Below, one piece after another: positions 40,419 to 49,647 of a DNA stretch of 64,000 nt. Every line of letters begins with the position of its first letter. The first letter of the stretch is position 1. The position numbers and the translations under genes were made by a program. The notes beneath the pieces were generated by a model. It was given only the letters and a program-made list of their open reading frames with translations, was not told where the DNA came from and ran no database searches. Source of the DNA: an uncultured Cohaesibacter sp. (GTDB lineage Bacteria; Pseudomonadota; Alphaproteobacteria; Rhizobiales; Cohaesibacteraceae); assembly GCF_963667045.1 (NCBI RefSeq), contig NZ_OY762934.1, positions 4,594,501-4,658,500 on the forward strand. Direction: 5' to 3'.

Positions 40419-41345
40419 ATGTCTGAAAACGAGCACCGCTATTTCACCCTGGATGTGTTCACGAAAGAGCTGTTTGCGGGCAACCAGCTTGCCGTGGTGC
40501 TTGATTGCGACGATCTGTCGGACGAGCAGATGCAGAAGATCGCAAGGGAATTCAATTTCTCCGAGACAGTGTTCGTCTGTTCGCCGGAGAACAAGGCACA
40601 TAACGCTTCCTTGCGGATTTTCACGCCAGCCTATGAGCTGCCCTTTGCCGGGCATCCGACCGTCGGGACGGCGGTTCTGCTTGGGCTGTTGCGGTTCCCG
40701 CATCTGGAGACCGAACAGAATTGTGTCATGCTGATGGAAGAAAAGGTTGGGCGGATTCGCGCCAAGGTCAAACTCTATTCCGGTCGGCTGGGCAAGGCGG
40801 TGTTCGAGGTACCGCAGATCTCCAAGCCGCTGTCTTCGGTCAAGCTGGGCTCGAAGGATGAGATTGCCGCAGCGCTCGGGCTGCATATCAAGGATATCGG
40901 GTTCGAGAACCACGTGCCGACCGCCTATTCGGCCGGGGTTCCCTTTGCCATGGTGCCCATTCGCAATCTGGACGCAATGAAGCGTGCGAGACCGGTAATG
41001 CCAAGCTGGAGCACGGCGTTCGGGGCGCATGACCATAACGACGCCTTCCTCTATACCCGCGAGACAACCTGTCATGCCTCCAGTTTTCATGCCCGCATGT
41101 TTGCGCCGGGCATGGGGATCGTCGAGGATCCTGCAACAGGATCTGCTGCGGCGGCCTTTGCCGGGGTGATCTGCCAATTTGACAAACCGGGGCAGGGTAC
41201 CCATCGCTTCAGCATTGAACAGGGTTTCGAGATGGGACGTCCGTCGATCATCGAACTGGAACTCGATGTTGCTGAAGGGCGCCTGTCGAGTGTTCTCGTC
41301 GGTGGTCGAAGCGTTCTCGTTTCTGAAGGAAAATTGTATATTTAA
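40419..41345 (+). CDS. PhzF family phenazine biosynthesis-like isomerase
   Basis: Diaminopimelate-epimerase fold protein. The ATG at 40,419 is preferred over the in-frame TTG at 40,404, giving 308 residues. Motifs are FTKELFAGNQLAVVLD near the N-terminus, FNFSETVFV with the expected catalytic Glu, and the GHPTVGTAVLL loop; the second half has EDPATGSAAAAFAG. There are no phenazine genes around it, so it is probably one of the many PhzF-like isomerases of unknown substrate. Confidence 0.88.
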   Translation: MSENEHRYFTLDVFTKELFAGNQLAVVLDCDDLSDEQMQKIAREFNFSETVFVCSPENKAHNASLRIFTPAYELPFAGHPTVGTAVLLGLLRFPHLETEQNCVMLMEEKVGRIRAKVKLYSGRLGKAVFEVPQISKPLSSVKLGSKDEIAAALGLHIKDIGFENHVPTAYSAGVPFAMVPIRNLDAMKRARPVMPSWSTAFGAHDHNDAFLYTRETTCHASSFHARMFAPGMGIVEDPATGSAAAAFAGVICQFDKPGQGTHRFSIEQGFEMGRPSIIELELDVAEGRLSSVLVGGRSVLVSEGKLYI

Positions 41346-41438
41346 CACTGGCGTTGGCTGAAATTTGGTCTTATTGTGCGCTCAACAGGCCATCCAAAGA
41401 CCTCCTCTTTTCACCCAATACCGTCCCAGGCTATTCCA

Positions 41439-42110
41439 ATGTCTTTTTCTTTCCTACACAGCATCGAGAGTAACATTGCGCTTTTTTCCGAAGCGCTTGA
41501 AGGAACAAATCTGGTGCCCGAGCAGCATTTTGTACGGAACGATCTGCTGCAGAAGGTGACCGAGCTTGGGTATATTGATGCGGATATAGGCAATGAAATC
41601 GAACGTGCGATTCTGGAATGTGCCCGTGGGGTTGATCTTCTGCTGGTTACCTGCTCGACACTCAGCCCCATTGCCGATCGTCTGATGGTCGAAGGCGCTC
41701 CAGTACTGCGTACCGACCGCCTGCTTGCCGATGATGTCTTCAAGAAGGCCATGTCGAATCCGGGACGCAGTGATATCGCCATTCTTGTTACCGCTCCATC
41801 AACGATGGAAGCAACCGGGGGCCTGTTCAAGACTTGCCGTGATGTGTTGGGAGCGGAATCAATCGGTGTCGAAACCATCCTGCTGCCCAAGGTTTGGGAT
41901 ATCTTCCTGTCTGGTGATCTGGAAGGTTACAAGCAGGCCTGCGTCACGGCGCTCGACGAGTTTCTTGAGAATGACGATAAATTCACCCATGTCGGGGTTG
42001 GCCAGGTTTCTATCGCGCCATCGCTTGCCTTGTGCAAGTCGCCACGGGCGGCGAAGGTGATGTCTGCTCTCAGTGCCACACGTGCCTATCTTCTGTCCCA
42101 TTACAGATAA
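41439..42110 (+). CDS. Asp/Glu/hydantoin racemase family protein
   Basis: Likely two-domain racemase-fold protein of 223 residues from ATG 41,439. The segment VDLLLVTCSTLSPIAD carries the N-terminal cysteine typical of the family, and TAPSTMEATGGLF matches the usual phosphate/carboxylate loop. I do not see a second cysteine in a comparable C-terminal position (instead GVGQVSIAPSLAL), so it may not be a two-base racemase. It lies 93 bp after the PhzF-like gene on the same strand; the substrate is unknown. Confidence 0.72.
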   Translation: MSFSFLHSIESNIALFSEALEGTNLVPEQHFVRNDLLQKVTELGYIDADIGNEIERAILECARGVDLLLVTCSTLSPIADRLMVEGAPVLRTDRLLADDVFKKAMSNPGRSDIAILVTAPSTMEATGGLFKTCRDVLGAESIGVETILLPKVWDIFLSGDLEGYKQACVTALDEFLENDDKFTHVGVGQVSIAPSLALCKSPRAAKVMSALSATRAYLLSHYR

Positions 42111-42150
42111 GAGCCGATTTGTCCGCTCTGAAGGGACGCTGCTTTCAAAC

Positions 42151-42187
42151 AAAAAGGACACGGTGCGTGGGCACCGTGTCCTTTTTT
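42151..42187 (+). terminator. Strong terminator downstream of racemase-like gene
   Basis: Arms AAAGGACACGGTGC and GCACCGTGTCCTTT form a 14-bp perfect stem with a GTGG loop, followed by T residues. It ends the PhzF/racemase unit and isolates the leuA leader. Confidence 0.92.
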
Positions 42188-42362
42188 TGTGTGTTTGTGC
42201 TTTGGGTCTTCGCGTTTTTAGTGGGGCTATGCTGCTTGTTTCCCTGCTGGAGATTTGTGAAAAATAGCTCTTGTTTCAGGGCGGGCAATCGGTTAGACAT
42301 TCTGGGGTAAACAATCTGCGTCAGCGTTGCGCGGGTGTTGAAATAGGGTGAGAGAGATTTTC

Positions 42363-42470
42363 ATGACCGCTCCTGAGAGCAAAATTGGTCAGATCAAGTT
42401 GGTTGAGCTGCAGGCTCCCAATGCTCTTGCTCGTCTAGATTCCGAACTACTCCTCCTTATGTGCCCCTGA
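42363..42470 (+). CDS. Putative leuA leader peptide (Leu-rich)
   Basis: A 35-codon frame upstream of leuA contains 8 Leu, including four consecutive Leu codons near its end (DSELLLLMCP). GAGAG precedes the ATG. A second tiny frame in another phase at 42,421-42,438 reads MLLLV. A hairpin begins at the stop codon of the longer frame. The context (leuA 138 bp downstream) suggests translation-dependent control by leucyl-tRNA supply. There is no T-tract, so the mechanism is less clear than at ilvB. Confidence 0.62.
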   Translation: MTAPESKIGQIKLVELQAPNALARLDSELLLLMCP

Positions 42471-42514
42471 ACATCGACAGGCGCTGAGCTCGTTCGGCGG
42501 CGGATCTTCAGGGG
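42464..42514 (+). promoter_or_regulatory. Hairpin overlapping end of leuA leader ORF
   Basis: CCCCTGAA (42,464-42,471, including the leader stop) pairs perfectly with TTCAGGGG (42,507-42,514). A ribosome paused on the Leu run would be just upstream of the first arm, so pausing or termination could control this fold. Confidence 0.5.
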
Positions 42515-42607
42515 GATGACATCACAAGCAGCAGGAAAAACTCCAGCCGCGTGACCAGCCATGCATGAGACCGATTTTGCTGGCGCGGCAAAAGCAGGAT
42601 GAGTTCA

Positions 42608-44158
42608 ATGAACAACAATATCGTAATCTTCGACACGACCTTGCGTGATGGTGAACAGTCTCCGGGGGCGTCCATGACCCTGGAAGAGAAATTGCAGGTC
42701 GCTCATTTGCTGGACGAACTGGGCGTCGATGTGATCGAGGCCGGCTTCCCGATCGCCTCCAACGGCGACTTCGAGGCGGTGAGCGAAATCGCCAAGGTCG
42801 TCAAGAATGCCACGGTTTGCGGATTGGCCCGCGCTGGCGCCAAGGATATCGACCGGGCAGGCGAAGCCATCAAGCACGCTGAAAAGAGCCGCATTCACAC
42901 CTTCATTTCCACCAGCCCGGTGCACATGAAATACAAGCTGCAGATGGAGCCGGACCGGGTTTACGAGAAGGTGATCGAGTCCGTTACCCGCGCCCGCAAC
43001 TGGACCAGCGATGTGGAATGGTCGGCCGAAGACGGCACCCGGACCGAATTCGACTTCCTGTGCAAGTGCGTGGAAGCGGCCATCAATGCCGGTGCAACCA
43101 CCATCAACATTCCTGACACCGTCGGCTACACGGCGCCGGACGAAATCACCGCGCTGTTTTCCCGGGTGATCGAGAATGTGCCGAACTCCGACAGGGCGAT
43201 CTTCTCGGCCCATTGCCACAATGATCTGGGCATGGCTGTTGCCAACTCGCTGGCTGCGGCCAAGGGTGGTGCACGGCAGATCGAATGCACCATCAATGGT
43301 CTGGGCGAACGCGCCGGGAACGCTGCGCTGGAAGAGATCGTCATGGCGATCCGCACGCGCAATGACATTTTCCCCTATACCACCGGCGTCAACAGCAAGC
43401 TGCTGACCCGTGCTTCCAAGCTGGTGTCTGCCGTATCGGCCTTCCCTGTGCAGTATAACAAGGCCATTGTCGGCAAGAATGCCTTTGCCCATGAATCCGG
43501 TATCCATCAGGATGGCATGTTGAAGAATGCCGAAACCTACGAGATCATGAAGCCGGAAGACGTGGGTGTCGGCGGCACCGATCTGGTGATGGGCAAGCAC
43601 TCCGGCCGTCACGCCTTCAAGCAGAAGCTGGACGAGTTGGGCTACCATTTGGGCGAAAACGCCTTCCAGGATGCCTTTAACCGCTTCAAGGATCTGGCCG
43701 ACAAGAAAAAGAACATCTTTGATGAAGACATCGAGGCACTGGTCGATGACGAAGTCGGTGCTGCGTCTGACAAGATCAAGGTCATTGCCATGACCGTGAT
43801 TGCTGGCACCAGCGGTGTGCAGAAGGCCATCGTGACGCTGGACATGGACGGCACCCACGTGACCAAGGAAGCAACTGGCGACGGCCCGGTCGATGCGATC
43901 TTCAATGCCATCAAGCAGATGATCCCGCACAAGGCACGCCTGATGCTGTATCAGGTGAGCGCAGTGACCGCCGGTACCGATGCTCAGGCCGAGGTGTCCT
44001 GCCGTCTGCGTGAGGGCGACCACACGGTTACCGGTCGGTCGGCCGATACCGACACCATGGTATCTTCTGCCCGAGCCTATGTCTCGGCTCTCAACAAGTT
44101 GATGGTGCGGCGCGAGAAAGAAGTCCACAATGCGCAGAGAAGCAATGTGGCTGATTGA
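42608..44158 (+). CDS. leuA: 2-isopropylmalate synthase LeuA
   Basis: First committed step of leucine synthesis. The ATG at 42,608 has AGGA 8 bases upstream; the ATG at 42,599 abuts that site and is less likely. 516 residues. Motifs: [26 protein letters not shown] (metal ligands), GIHQDGMLK, and a C-terminal LeuA allosteric domain from about residue 385. It is transcribed alone between two strong terminators. Confidence 0.97.
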   Translation: MNNNIVIFDTTLRDGEQSPGASMTLEEKLQVAHLLDELGVDVIEAGFPIASNGDFEAVSEIAKVVKNATVCGLARAGAKDIDRAGEAIKHAEKSRIHTFISTSPVHMKYKLQMEPDRVYEKVIESVTRARNWTSDVEWSAEDGTRTEFDFLCKCVEAAINAGATTINIPDTVGYTAPDEITALFSRVIENVPNSDRAIFSAHCHNDLGMAVANSLAAAKGGARQIECTINGLGERAGNAALEEIVMAIRTRNDIFPYTTGVNSKLLTRASKLVSAVSAFPVQYNKAIVGKNAFAHESGIHQDGMLKNAETYEIMKPEDVGVGGTDLVMGKHSGRHAFKQKLDELGYHLGENAFQDAFNRFKDLADKKKNIFDEDIEALVDDEVGAASDKIKVIAMTVIAGTSGVQKAIVTLDMDGTHVTKEATGDGPVDAIFNAIKQMIPHKARLMLYQVSAVTAGTDAQAEVSCRLREGDHTVTGRSADTDTMVSSARAYVSALNKLMVRREKEVHNAQRSNVAD

Positions 44159-44183
44159 TCCGTCGTCAAATTGACGTCATAAC

Positions 44184-44217
44184 GGGAGGGTAGACAGTGT
44201 CTGCCCTCCCTTTTTTT
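44184..44217 (+). terminator. Terminator of leuA
   Basis: GGGAGGG(T)AGACA pairs with TGTCT(G)CCCTCCC (13 positions, one T-G wobble), followed by seven T. Confidence 0.9.
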
Positions 44218-44254
44218 GTTCCAGTTCGCTGGTCCCTCACTCCGGAGCTCTGTT

Positions 44255-44812
44255 GTGCAAGATGAAATCCTTCAAGGTGTCGTGCGTGCCGTCAGTCTAG
44301 ATGACCGGCATGCCTTTTCCAAAAAGCAGAAAGATTCCATCCGGCTGCTTGAGGGGCTGGGTGTCGAGGGCGATGCCCATATGGGGGAAAAGGTGCAACA
44401 CCGGTCGCGGGTGCGGGCCAATCCGGACCAGCCCAATCTGCGGCAGGTGCATCTCATGCATCAGGAGCTGTTCGAGGAAATGGCCCTCAAGGGGTTCGCG
44501 ATCCAGCCTGCCGATATGGGCGAGAATATCACCACAAGCGGTATTGACCTGCTGTCATTGCCGACGGGCACGGTTTTGCAGATCGGTGCGGAGGCTGAGG
44601 TCGAAATCACGGGGCTTCGCAACCCATGCAGTCAGATTGAGGCATGGCAGCCGGGGCTGCTCAAGGAGCTTGTCTTCAAGGGTGAAGACGGTGCTTTGGT
44701 CCGCAAGGCCGGTATCATGGGGATCGTTCTGAAGGGCGGCATCGTGAAACCGGGTGATGGCATCCGGGTGATCCTGCCCGCCAAGCCCTGGCGGAAGATG
44801 GACCGGGTTTAG
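44255..44812 (+). CDS. MOSC domain-containing protein
   Basis: MOSC domains occur in molybdenum-cofactor sulfurases and related metal-sulfur proteins. GTG at 44,255 with CGGAGC upstream gives 185 residues; an in-frame TTG at 44,216 lies in the leuA terminator and is rejected. Key segments: GVEGDAHMGEKVQHRS, MGENITTSGIDLLSLPTG and RNPCSQIEAWQPGL, with the conserved MOSC cysteine. It looks like a stand-alone MOSC protein; the substrate is unknown. Confidence 0.85.
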   Translation: MQDEILQGVVRAVSLDDRHAFSKKQKDSIRLLEGLGVEGDAHMGEKVQHRSRVRANPDQPNLRQVHLMHQELFEEMALKGFAIQPADMGENITTSGIDLLSLPTGTVLQIGAEAEVEITGLRNPCSQIEAWQPGLLKELVFKGEDGALVRKAGIMGIVLKGGIVKPGDGIRVILPAKPWRKMDRV

Positions 44813-44851
44813 CCGGACATGATGCCGGGCATCTCCGTAGGGATGGACTGA

Positions 44852-45337
44852 TCAGTGTGTGTCGGCGGCATTTGCGAAAAGATGGGACGAACAGTGGGTG
44901 CAGTCCGAGCTGCCAAAGCCGGGCAGGGGGACGTGGAAGCCGTTGCTCTGTTGCATTTGATCGGCCAAGTCACATTCGGTGCCTTCAAGCCATGCCCAGA
45001 CATGAAGGGAACTGGCACGTATCGTCAGCTGATCCACATGCCAGCGGATGGACTTCTCTTTTGCCAGATGACGGGCAAGGCGTGCGCGCAGGCCACCCGG
45101 ACCATGGGCGCTGCCTGCGTAGCAATAGAGGCCGGGCGGCAGGATGCTCTCCGTCGGTCGCATGATCCTGGTGCGGCGTGGCAGCAACATCGCCAGCAGA
45201 TAGACGCCGCCAGCATTGGGACATTTGCCAAGAGAGCGGCTGTTGCCGGAAAAGACCGGAGCTGGCAATTGGCCAAGAACCGCCGCCAGTGGTTTGTTGG
45301 CCAGAATGTGGCTTTGCTGGATGGGGCTTTTTGGCAT
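44852..45337 (-). CDS. GIY-YIG (DUF123) domain protein
   Basis: 161-residue protein with GGVYLLAMLL and GLYCYAGSAHGPGGLRARLA, the GIY and YIG-like elements, then RWHVDQLT and a Cys/His-containing GFGSSDCTHCSSHLF motif. This matches the DUF123 branch of GIY-YIG proteins, whose cellular role is not established. It starts 5 bp after the stop of the EamA gene, so the two are likely co-transcribed. Confidence 0.82.
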   Translation of the reverse strand: MPKSPIQQSHILANKPLAAVLGQLPAPVFSGNSRSLGKCPNAGGVYLLAMLLPRRTRIMRPTESILPPGLYCYAGSAHGPGGLRARLARHLAKEKSIRWHVDQLTIRASSLHVWAWLEGTECDLADQMQQSNGFHVPLPGFGSSDCTHCSSHLFANAADTH

Positions 45338-45342
45338 GGGCT

Positions 45343-46329
45343 TCAGTGACCGGGTGGTTGCAGTTTGCGTTCCTTGCCCAGTTGGGCCTCGCGATGCATG
45401 ATGTAGAAGGTGGAGGTGAAGATGATCACCGCCCCGATCCAGGTGTAGGAATCAGGCCACTCATTGAACATGTACCAGCCCAGTGCGGCGGACATCACAA
45501 GCCGCAGATAATCGAAGGGCGCCAGCGCTGTCGCCTCGGCCCGCTTGAAGGAATGCAGCATCAGCCACTGGGCAAAGCTCGCACAGACGCCGATCAGGGC
45601 CATCAGTCCGAACTGGGAAAGGGTCATCGGTTTCCAGTGGATCCATGCCAGCGGAACGAGCGCCAGCCCGATGACAATGGCCTGATAGGTGACAATGATC
45701 GTCGGCCGGTCAAAGCGCAAATGGATACGCACGATGGTCTGATTGCCAGCAACAAGCGCCGCTCCGGCAAGGGCCAGCAACAGGTTTTGATCGAGCCCGC
45801 CAAGGCCGCCTGCCAGCAGTTCGGCCGGGCGCGCAATGACCAGAACGCCGATAAAGCCGACCACCAGCGCGGCGATACGGCGCAATCCGACCGCTTCCTT
45901 GAGGATCAGCACCGCAAAGATGGTCAGGAAGAAGGTGCGGGTAAAGCTCATCGTGGTTGCGGTTGCCATCGGCAGTTCGATGATTGCAGTAAAGCCTGCC
46001 AGAATGCTCAGGTAGGTGAAGATGGCGCGCAGGATGAACAGGTCCATGCGATGGATTTTGAGATCGCCATGAGCGGACTTGAGCATCGGGGGCAGCAGGA
46101 ACAGGATCATCCACGCCTGCCGCATGACAATGATCTGGCTGACATGCAGGCTTTGCCCCAGTTCCTTGACGATACCGGCCTGCAGGGTGAAACCGATCAT
46201 TGCTATGAACATCACGAACACTGCCTGCAGAAAGCTGGGCATGGCATCAAACGCCGCACTGGCCTTGCGAACTGTTGTCCTTGGTGCTGACTTGAGCGAT
46301 GTCCTCAGCGAGGGTCTGGGCAATGTCAT
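45343..46329 (-). CDS. EamA/DMT-family transporter (1)
   Basis: Ten-helix drug/metabolite-type inner-membrane transporter. Two EamA repeats are visible, with repeated hydrophobic segments and EATALAPFDYLRLVMSAALG in the second half. The start is uncertain: ATG 46,329 is used (328 residues); the frame is open to 46,428 but that extension is not membrane-like, and another ATG lies about 87 bases downstream. Divergent from a second EamA gene 400 bp away; the two share the overall pattern but are not close copies. Confidence 0.84.
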   Translation of the reverse strand: MTLPRPSLRTSLKSAPRTTVRKASAAFDAMPSFLQAVFVMFIAMIGFTLQAGIVKELGQSLHVSQIIVMRQAWMILFLLPPMLKSAHGDLKIHRMDLFILRAIFTYLSILAGFTAIIELPMATATTMSFTRTFFLTIFAVLILKEAVGLRRIAALVVGFIGVLVIARPAELLAGGLGGLDQNLLLALAGAALVAGNQTIVRIHLRFDRPTIIVTYQAIVIGLALVPLAWIHWKPMTLSQFGLMALIGVCASFAQWLMLHSFKRAEATALAPFDYLRLVMSAALGWYMFNEWPDSYTWIGAVIIFTSTFYIMHREAQLGKERKLQPPGH

Positions 46330-46733
46330 CGGAATGAACGCTTTGTGACAGAAGGAGATTGCGCGTTCGAAGCGGCAATCATTGGCATCGAACAAGGTGC
46401 GCTCGGGAAAGAACATGTTGTGTATCACAACATTTCAATTCTGTAAATCAGCGCACAAGATTCGTTCAATTTTGCTGATGAATGAGAATTTGCAAAAATT
46501 CGGGCTTTTTGCGGGTGTGACAGGCCAAATGGCTTGCGAGCGAAGGGGCGCCGTCCAGCGGGGCATCAGAAACAACTTGATCTTTTTTGTAAAGCGTGCG
46601 GAAAATGCCTTCTTACCCAGCGCGTGCTATTGCCATCGCCCCTCCTTGTATACGTGTTCCCGCATCTCTGCCTCTACCGGCTGGCAGCCGGTAGGTCGAG
46701 GCCAGCAGACGGAAAAACCGGAAAGACCCCGCA
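46330..46733. other. Intergenic region between two divergent EamA genes
   Basis: About 400 bp without a supported gene, AT-richer than the flanks. It presumably holds both promoters and the uncertain start of EamA (1). Confidence 0.4.
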
Positions 46734-47639
46734 ATGAACGCTCTTTACGGCATCGGATTGAAAATCGCCTCCACGGTGATGTTTGCGATCATGCTTGCTC
46801 TGATCAAATACACCGCAGAGACAATGCCGATTGGCGAGGTGGTCTTTTTCCGTTGCCTGTTCGCGATACCGCCGCTGTTTTTGGTGACGGCCCTGCAGGG
46901 CGACTGGCGCGACTGCATCCGCACCAACAATCCATGGTCTCATGTGCGGCGGTCCGTTGTTGGGGCGACGTCGATGTTCTGCTGGTTCGTCTCCATCACG
47001 CTGCTGCCCCTGCCGGAGGCAACGGCCATCTCCTTTATCAATCCGATGATGATCGTTGCTCTGGCGGCGATCTTTCTCAAGGAAACGGTCAGGGCCTATC
47101 GCTGGACGGCGGTCGCAGTCAGCTTTGTCGGCGTGCTGATCATCCTGTCGCCGAGGCTGGCCGCTTCCTCTGGTGACGTCGGTCTGCTTGGCGCTGTCCT
47201 TTGCCTTGCGTCGACCACTCTGGGTGGACTTGCCGGCATTCTCATCAGGTTGATGACAAAAACCGAGAAGAGCTCGGCTATCGTCTTCTATTTCTTTGTG
47301 ACGGCGACCCTGTTTTCGTCGTTCAGCGCCTATTGGGGCTGGATCATGCCGGATGTACGGACCTTCGGGCTGATGGTACTGGCCGGGGTGTTCGGCGGAT
47401 TGGGGCAGATCCTGATGACCAGGTCCTACAGCGTGGCAGAGGCCTCGCTGATTGCGCCGTTCGACTATGTCAACGTGGTCTGGAACGTGATCATCGCCAT
47501 TGTGCTGTTCGGCGAATATCCGAGTCATGCGGTGCTGGTCGGTGGGTCCATCGTCGTTCTGGCGGGTCTTTTCGTTGTCTACCGCGAGCGACAACTGGGG
47601 GTTTCCCGCAAGGTCGAGCGGCAGGTCAAATCCGCCTGA
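46734..47639 (+). CDS. EamA/DMT-family transporter (2)
   Basis: 301 residues with ten predicted transmembrane segments in two EamA repeats. FFRCLFAIPPLFL and LPLPEATAISFINPMMIVAL mark the first repeat; SLIAPFDYVNVVWNVIIAI marks the second. Complete length. Substrate cannot be inferred; such proteins often export amino acids or other small metabolites. Confidence 0.87.
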   Translation: MNALYGIGLKIASTVMFAIMLALIKYTAETMPIGEVVFFRCLFAIPPLFLVTALQGDWRDCIRTNNPWSHVRRSVVGATSMFCWFVSITLLPLPEATAISFINPMMIVALAAIFLKETVRAYRWTAVAVSFVGVLIILSPRLAASSGDVGLLGAVLCLASTTLGGLAGILIRLMTKTEKSSAIVFYFFVTATLFSSFSAYWGWIMPDVRTFGLMVLAGVFGGLGQILMTRSYSVAEASLIAPFDYVNVVWNVIIAIVLFGEYPSHAVLVGGSIVVLAGLFVVYRERQLGVSRKVERQVKSA

Positions 47640-47793
47640 GGGGCGATATTCCGCAAAAATATGTCTGTTTTTCTGAAGGGCAGGGGAAAGCGCCTGCCTT
47701 TTCGGCTTCACCTGTCCTGATTGTCACAAAAGTGAGACAGCCCGTTCTTAAAAGGGGCGGACACTTTGAGAGAACCTGAATCAGAGCAGACAC

Positions 47794-48603
47794 ATGAATC
47801 AGTTCAGCGATGAAGGGCTTTACAAGCATCGGACGATGTTCATCTCCGATGTTCATCTGGGAAGCCGTGGCTGTCAGGCAGAGATGCTGCTTGATTTTCT
47901 GAAATACCACGATGCCGACGTCATCTATCTGGTTGGCGATATTGTCGATGGCTGGCGGTTGCAAAGCCGCTGGCACTGGCCGCAACTGCATAATGATGTT
48001 GTCCAGAAGCTTCTGAGAAAAGCCCGCAAGGGCGCGCGCATCATCTATGTTCCTGGAAATCACGACGAGTTCCTGCGCAGTTATTACGGTGCGCATTTTG
48101 GCGGTGTCGAAGTCAAGGAACATGACATACACGAAACCGCTGATGGTCGTCGGCTGCTGGTCATCCACGGCGATCAGTATGACATGGTCGTGCGTCACGC
48201 CAAGTGGCTCGCCCATCTGGGCGACTGGGCCTACAGCTTTGCGCTCGGGGTGAACACCGTGCTCAACGCCCTGCGCCGCAAGCTCGGGTTCAGCTACTGG
48301 TCGCTGTCGGCCTGGGCCAAGATGAAGGTCAAGAATGCGGTCAATTTCATTGGCACCTTCGAGGAAACCTTGTCGCAGGAAGCGCGCAAGTTCAACGTTG
48401 ACGGGGTGATCTGCGGCCACATCCACCATGCCGAGATGCACGAGAAATTCGGCATTTCCTATTTCAACACCGGTGATTGGGTGGAGAGCTGCACGGCGAT
48501 CGTGGAGCATCAGGACGGCCGCTTCGAGTTGATCCACTGGAGCGAAGAAGCCAACACCGTGCCGCAATTTCAAAATCCAACTTCTACCAAGGCGCTTGCA
48601 TGA
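47794..48603 (+). CDS. Metallophosphoesterase, UDP-2,3-diacylglucosamine diphosphatase (LpxH)-like
   Basis: 269-residue calcineurin-type phosphoesterase. Metal motifs in order: FISDVHLG, VGDIVDGW, PGNHDEF, IHGDQYD and GHIHHAE, the set seen in LpxH-like enzymes. In many alphaproteobacteria this lipid A step is done by the unrelated LpxI, so the true substrate here could be another nucleotide-sugar or lipid. Its stop overlaps the start of the glycosyltransferase, suggesting a joint pathway. Confidence 0.85.
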   Translation: MNQFSDEGLYKHRTMFISDVHLGSRGCQAEMLLDFLKYHDADVIYLVGDIVDGWRLQSRWHWPQLHNDVVQKLLRKARKGARIIYVPGNHDEFLRSYYGAHFGGVEVKEHDIHETADGRRLLVIHGDQYDMVVRHAKWLAHLGDWAYSFALGVNTVLNALRRKLGFSYWSLSAWAKMKVKNAVNFIGTFEETLSQEARKFNVDGVICGHIHHAEMHEKFGISYFNTGDWVESCTAIVEHQDGRFELIHWSEEANTVPQFQNPTSTKALA

Positions 48604-49607
48604 GTGGACTTATGATTGTTACGGATGCCTGGCATCCACAAGTGAATGGTGTTGTCCGCTCTCTTGACCGTCTGGGGCAGGAACTGAGACACAAGGGTCT
48701 CGAGGTGCATTATCTGACGCCTCTCGATTTCAAGACGGTTCCCTGTCCGACCTATCCCGAAATCCGCCTGTCGCTGACGATGGGGCGCGGGGTGGCAAAG
48801 AAGATCCGGGAAATCGATCCGGAGTATGTCCATATCTCGACCGAAGGGCCGCTGGGCTTCTGGGCGCGGCGCTATTGTCGCCAGCGGAACATGGTCTTTA
48901 CCACTTCCTATCACACGCGTTTTCCGGAATATCTGGCGGCGCGTTTTCCCATTCCGCTGTCGCTTTCCTATGCCGGTCTGCGCTGGTTTCACAATCCGGG
49001 CAGCTGTTGCATGGTCGCAACCCCCAGCCTGAAGCGGGATCTGCAGGACCGCGGCTTCCTCAATCTGCGCTATTGGGGGCGGGGGGTTGATCTGGCCTTG
49101 TTTCATCCACGCGAAAAGAAGGTGCTCGACTATCCGGGGCCACTGCTGCTCTATGTGGGGCGCGTCTCGGTCGAGAAGAATATCGAGACATTTCTTAAGC
49201 TTGAGGTAGAGGGTACAAAGATCGTGGTCGGCGACGGGCCGCAGAGGGCGGAACTGGAAGCACGCTACCCCGATGCGGTGTTTCTGGGCCTCAAGGAAGG
49301 CGAAGCGCTGGCCGAGGTCTATGCCTCCTGTGATGTCTTCGTGTTTCCTTCCAAGACGGATACCTTCGGCATCGTTCTGCTGGAGGCGCTGGCTTCCGGC
49401 CTGCCGGTTGCGGCCTATCCGGTCATGGGGCCGCTGGATGTCATTGGCGACAGTGGTGTCGGGGTTCTGAGAGATGATCTGGCTGAAGCGGTGACAGAGG
49501 CTCTGAAAATCGATCCGCAGCTATGTCTGGACTATGCTGCAGGATACAGCTGGGAAGCCAGCGCCGTGCAATTCCTGACCAATATTGCCAAGCTCACGCA
49601 TGACTGA
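48600..49607 (+). CDS. Glycosyltransferase family 4 protein
   Basis: 335-residue GT-B glycosyltransferase. The ATG at 48,600 overlaps the upstream stop (ATGA). N-terminal domain: IVTDAWHPQVNGVVRSL and HISTEGPLG; C-terminal nucleotide-sugar site: LLYVGRVSVEKNIE, then the VFPSKTDTFGIVLLEALASG motif. This resembles GT4 enzymes that glycosylate lipids such as diacylglycerol or phosphatidylinositol. Coupling to an LpxH-like phosphatase supports an envelope lipid or glycolipid role (inference). Confidence 0.86.
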   Translation: MSGLMIVTDAWHPQVNGVVRSLDRLGQELRHKGLEVHYLTPLDFKTVPCPTYPEIRLSLTMGRGVAKKIREIDPEYVHISTEGPLGFWARRYCRQRNMVFTTSYHTRFPEYLAARFPIPLSLSYAGLRWFHNPGSCCMVATPSLKRDLQDRGFLNLRYWGRGVDLALFHPREKKVLDYPGPLLLYVGRVSVEKNIETFLKLEVEGTKIVVGDGPQRAELEARYPDAVFLGLKEGEALAEVYASCDVFVFPSKTDTFGIVLLEALASGLPVAAYPVMGPLDVIGDSGVGVLRDDLAEAVTEALKIDPQLCLDYAAGYSWEASAVQFLTNIAKLTHD

Positions 49608-49647
49608 GTGAACGGGGCACTGAAGCTGTGCCCTGATGTCTGATGGC

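Noticed and set aside
45178-46290. 370-codon plus-strand frame opposite EamA (1)
   Set aside because: Gln/His-rich antisense sequence; the minus strand has clear transmembrane repeats.
46382-47176. 264-codon plus-strand frame overlapping EamA (2)
   Set aside because: Different phase from the clear EamA gene; no recognisable content.
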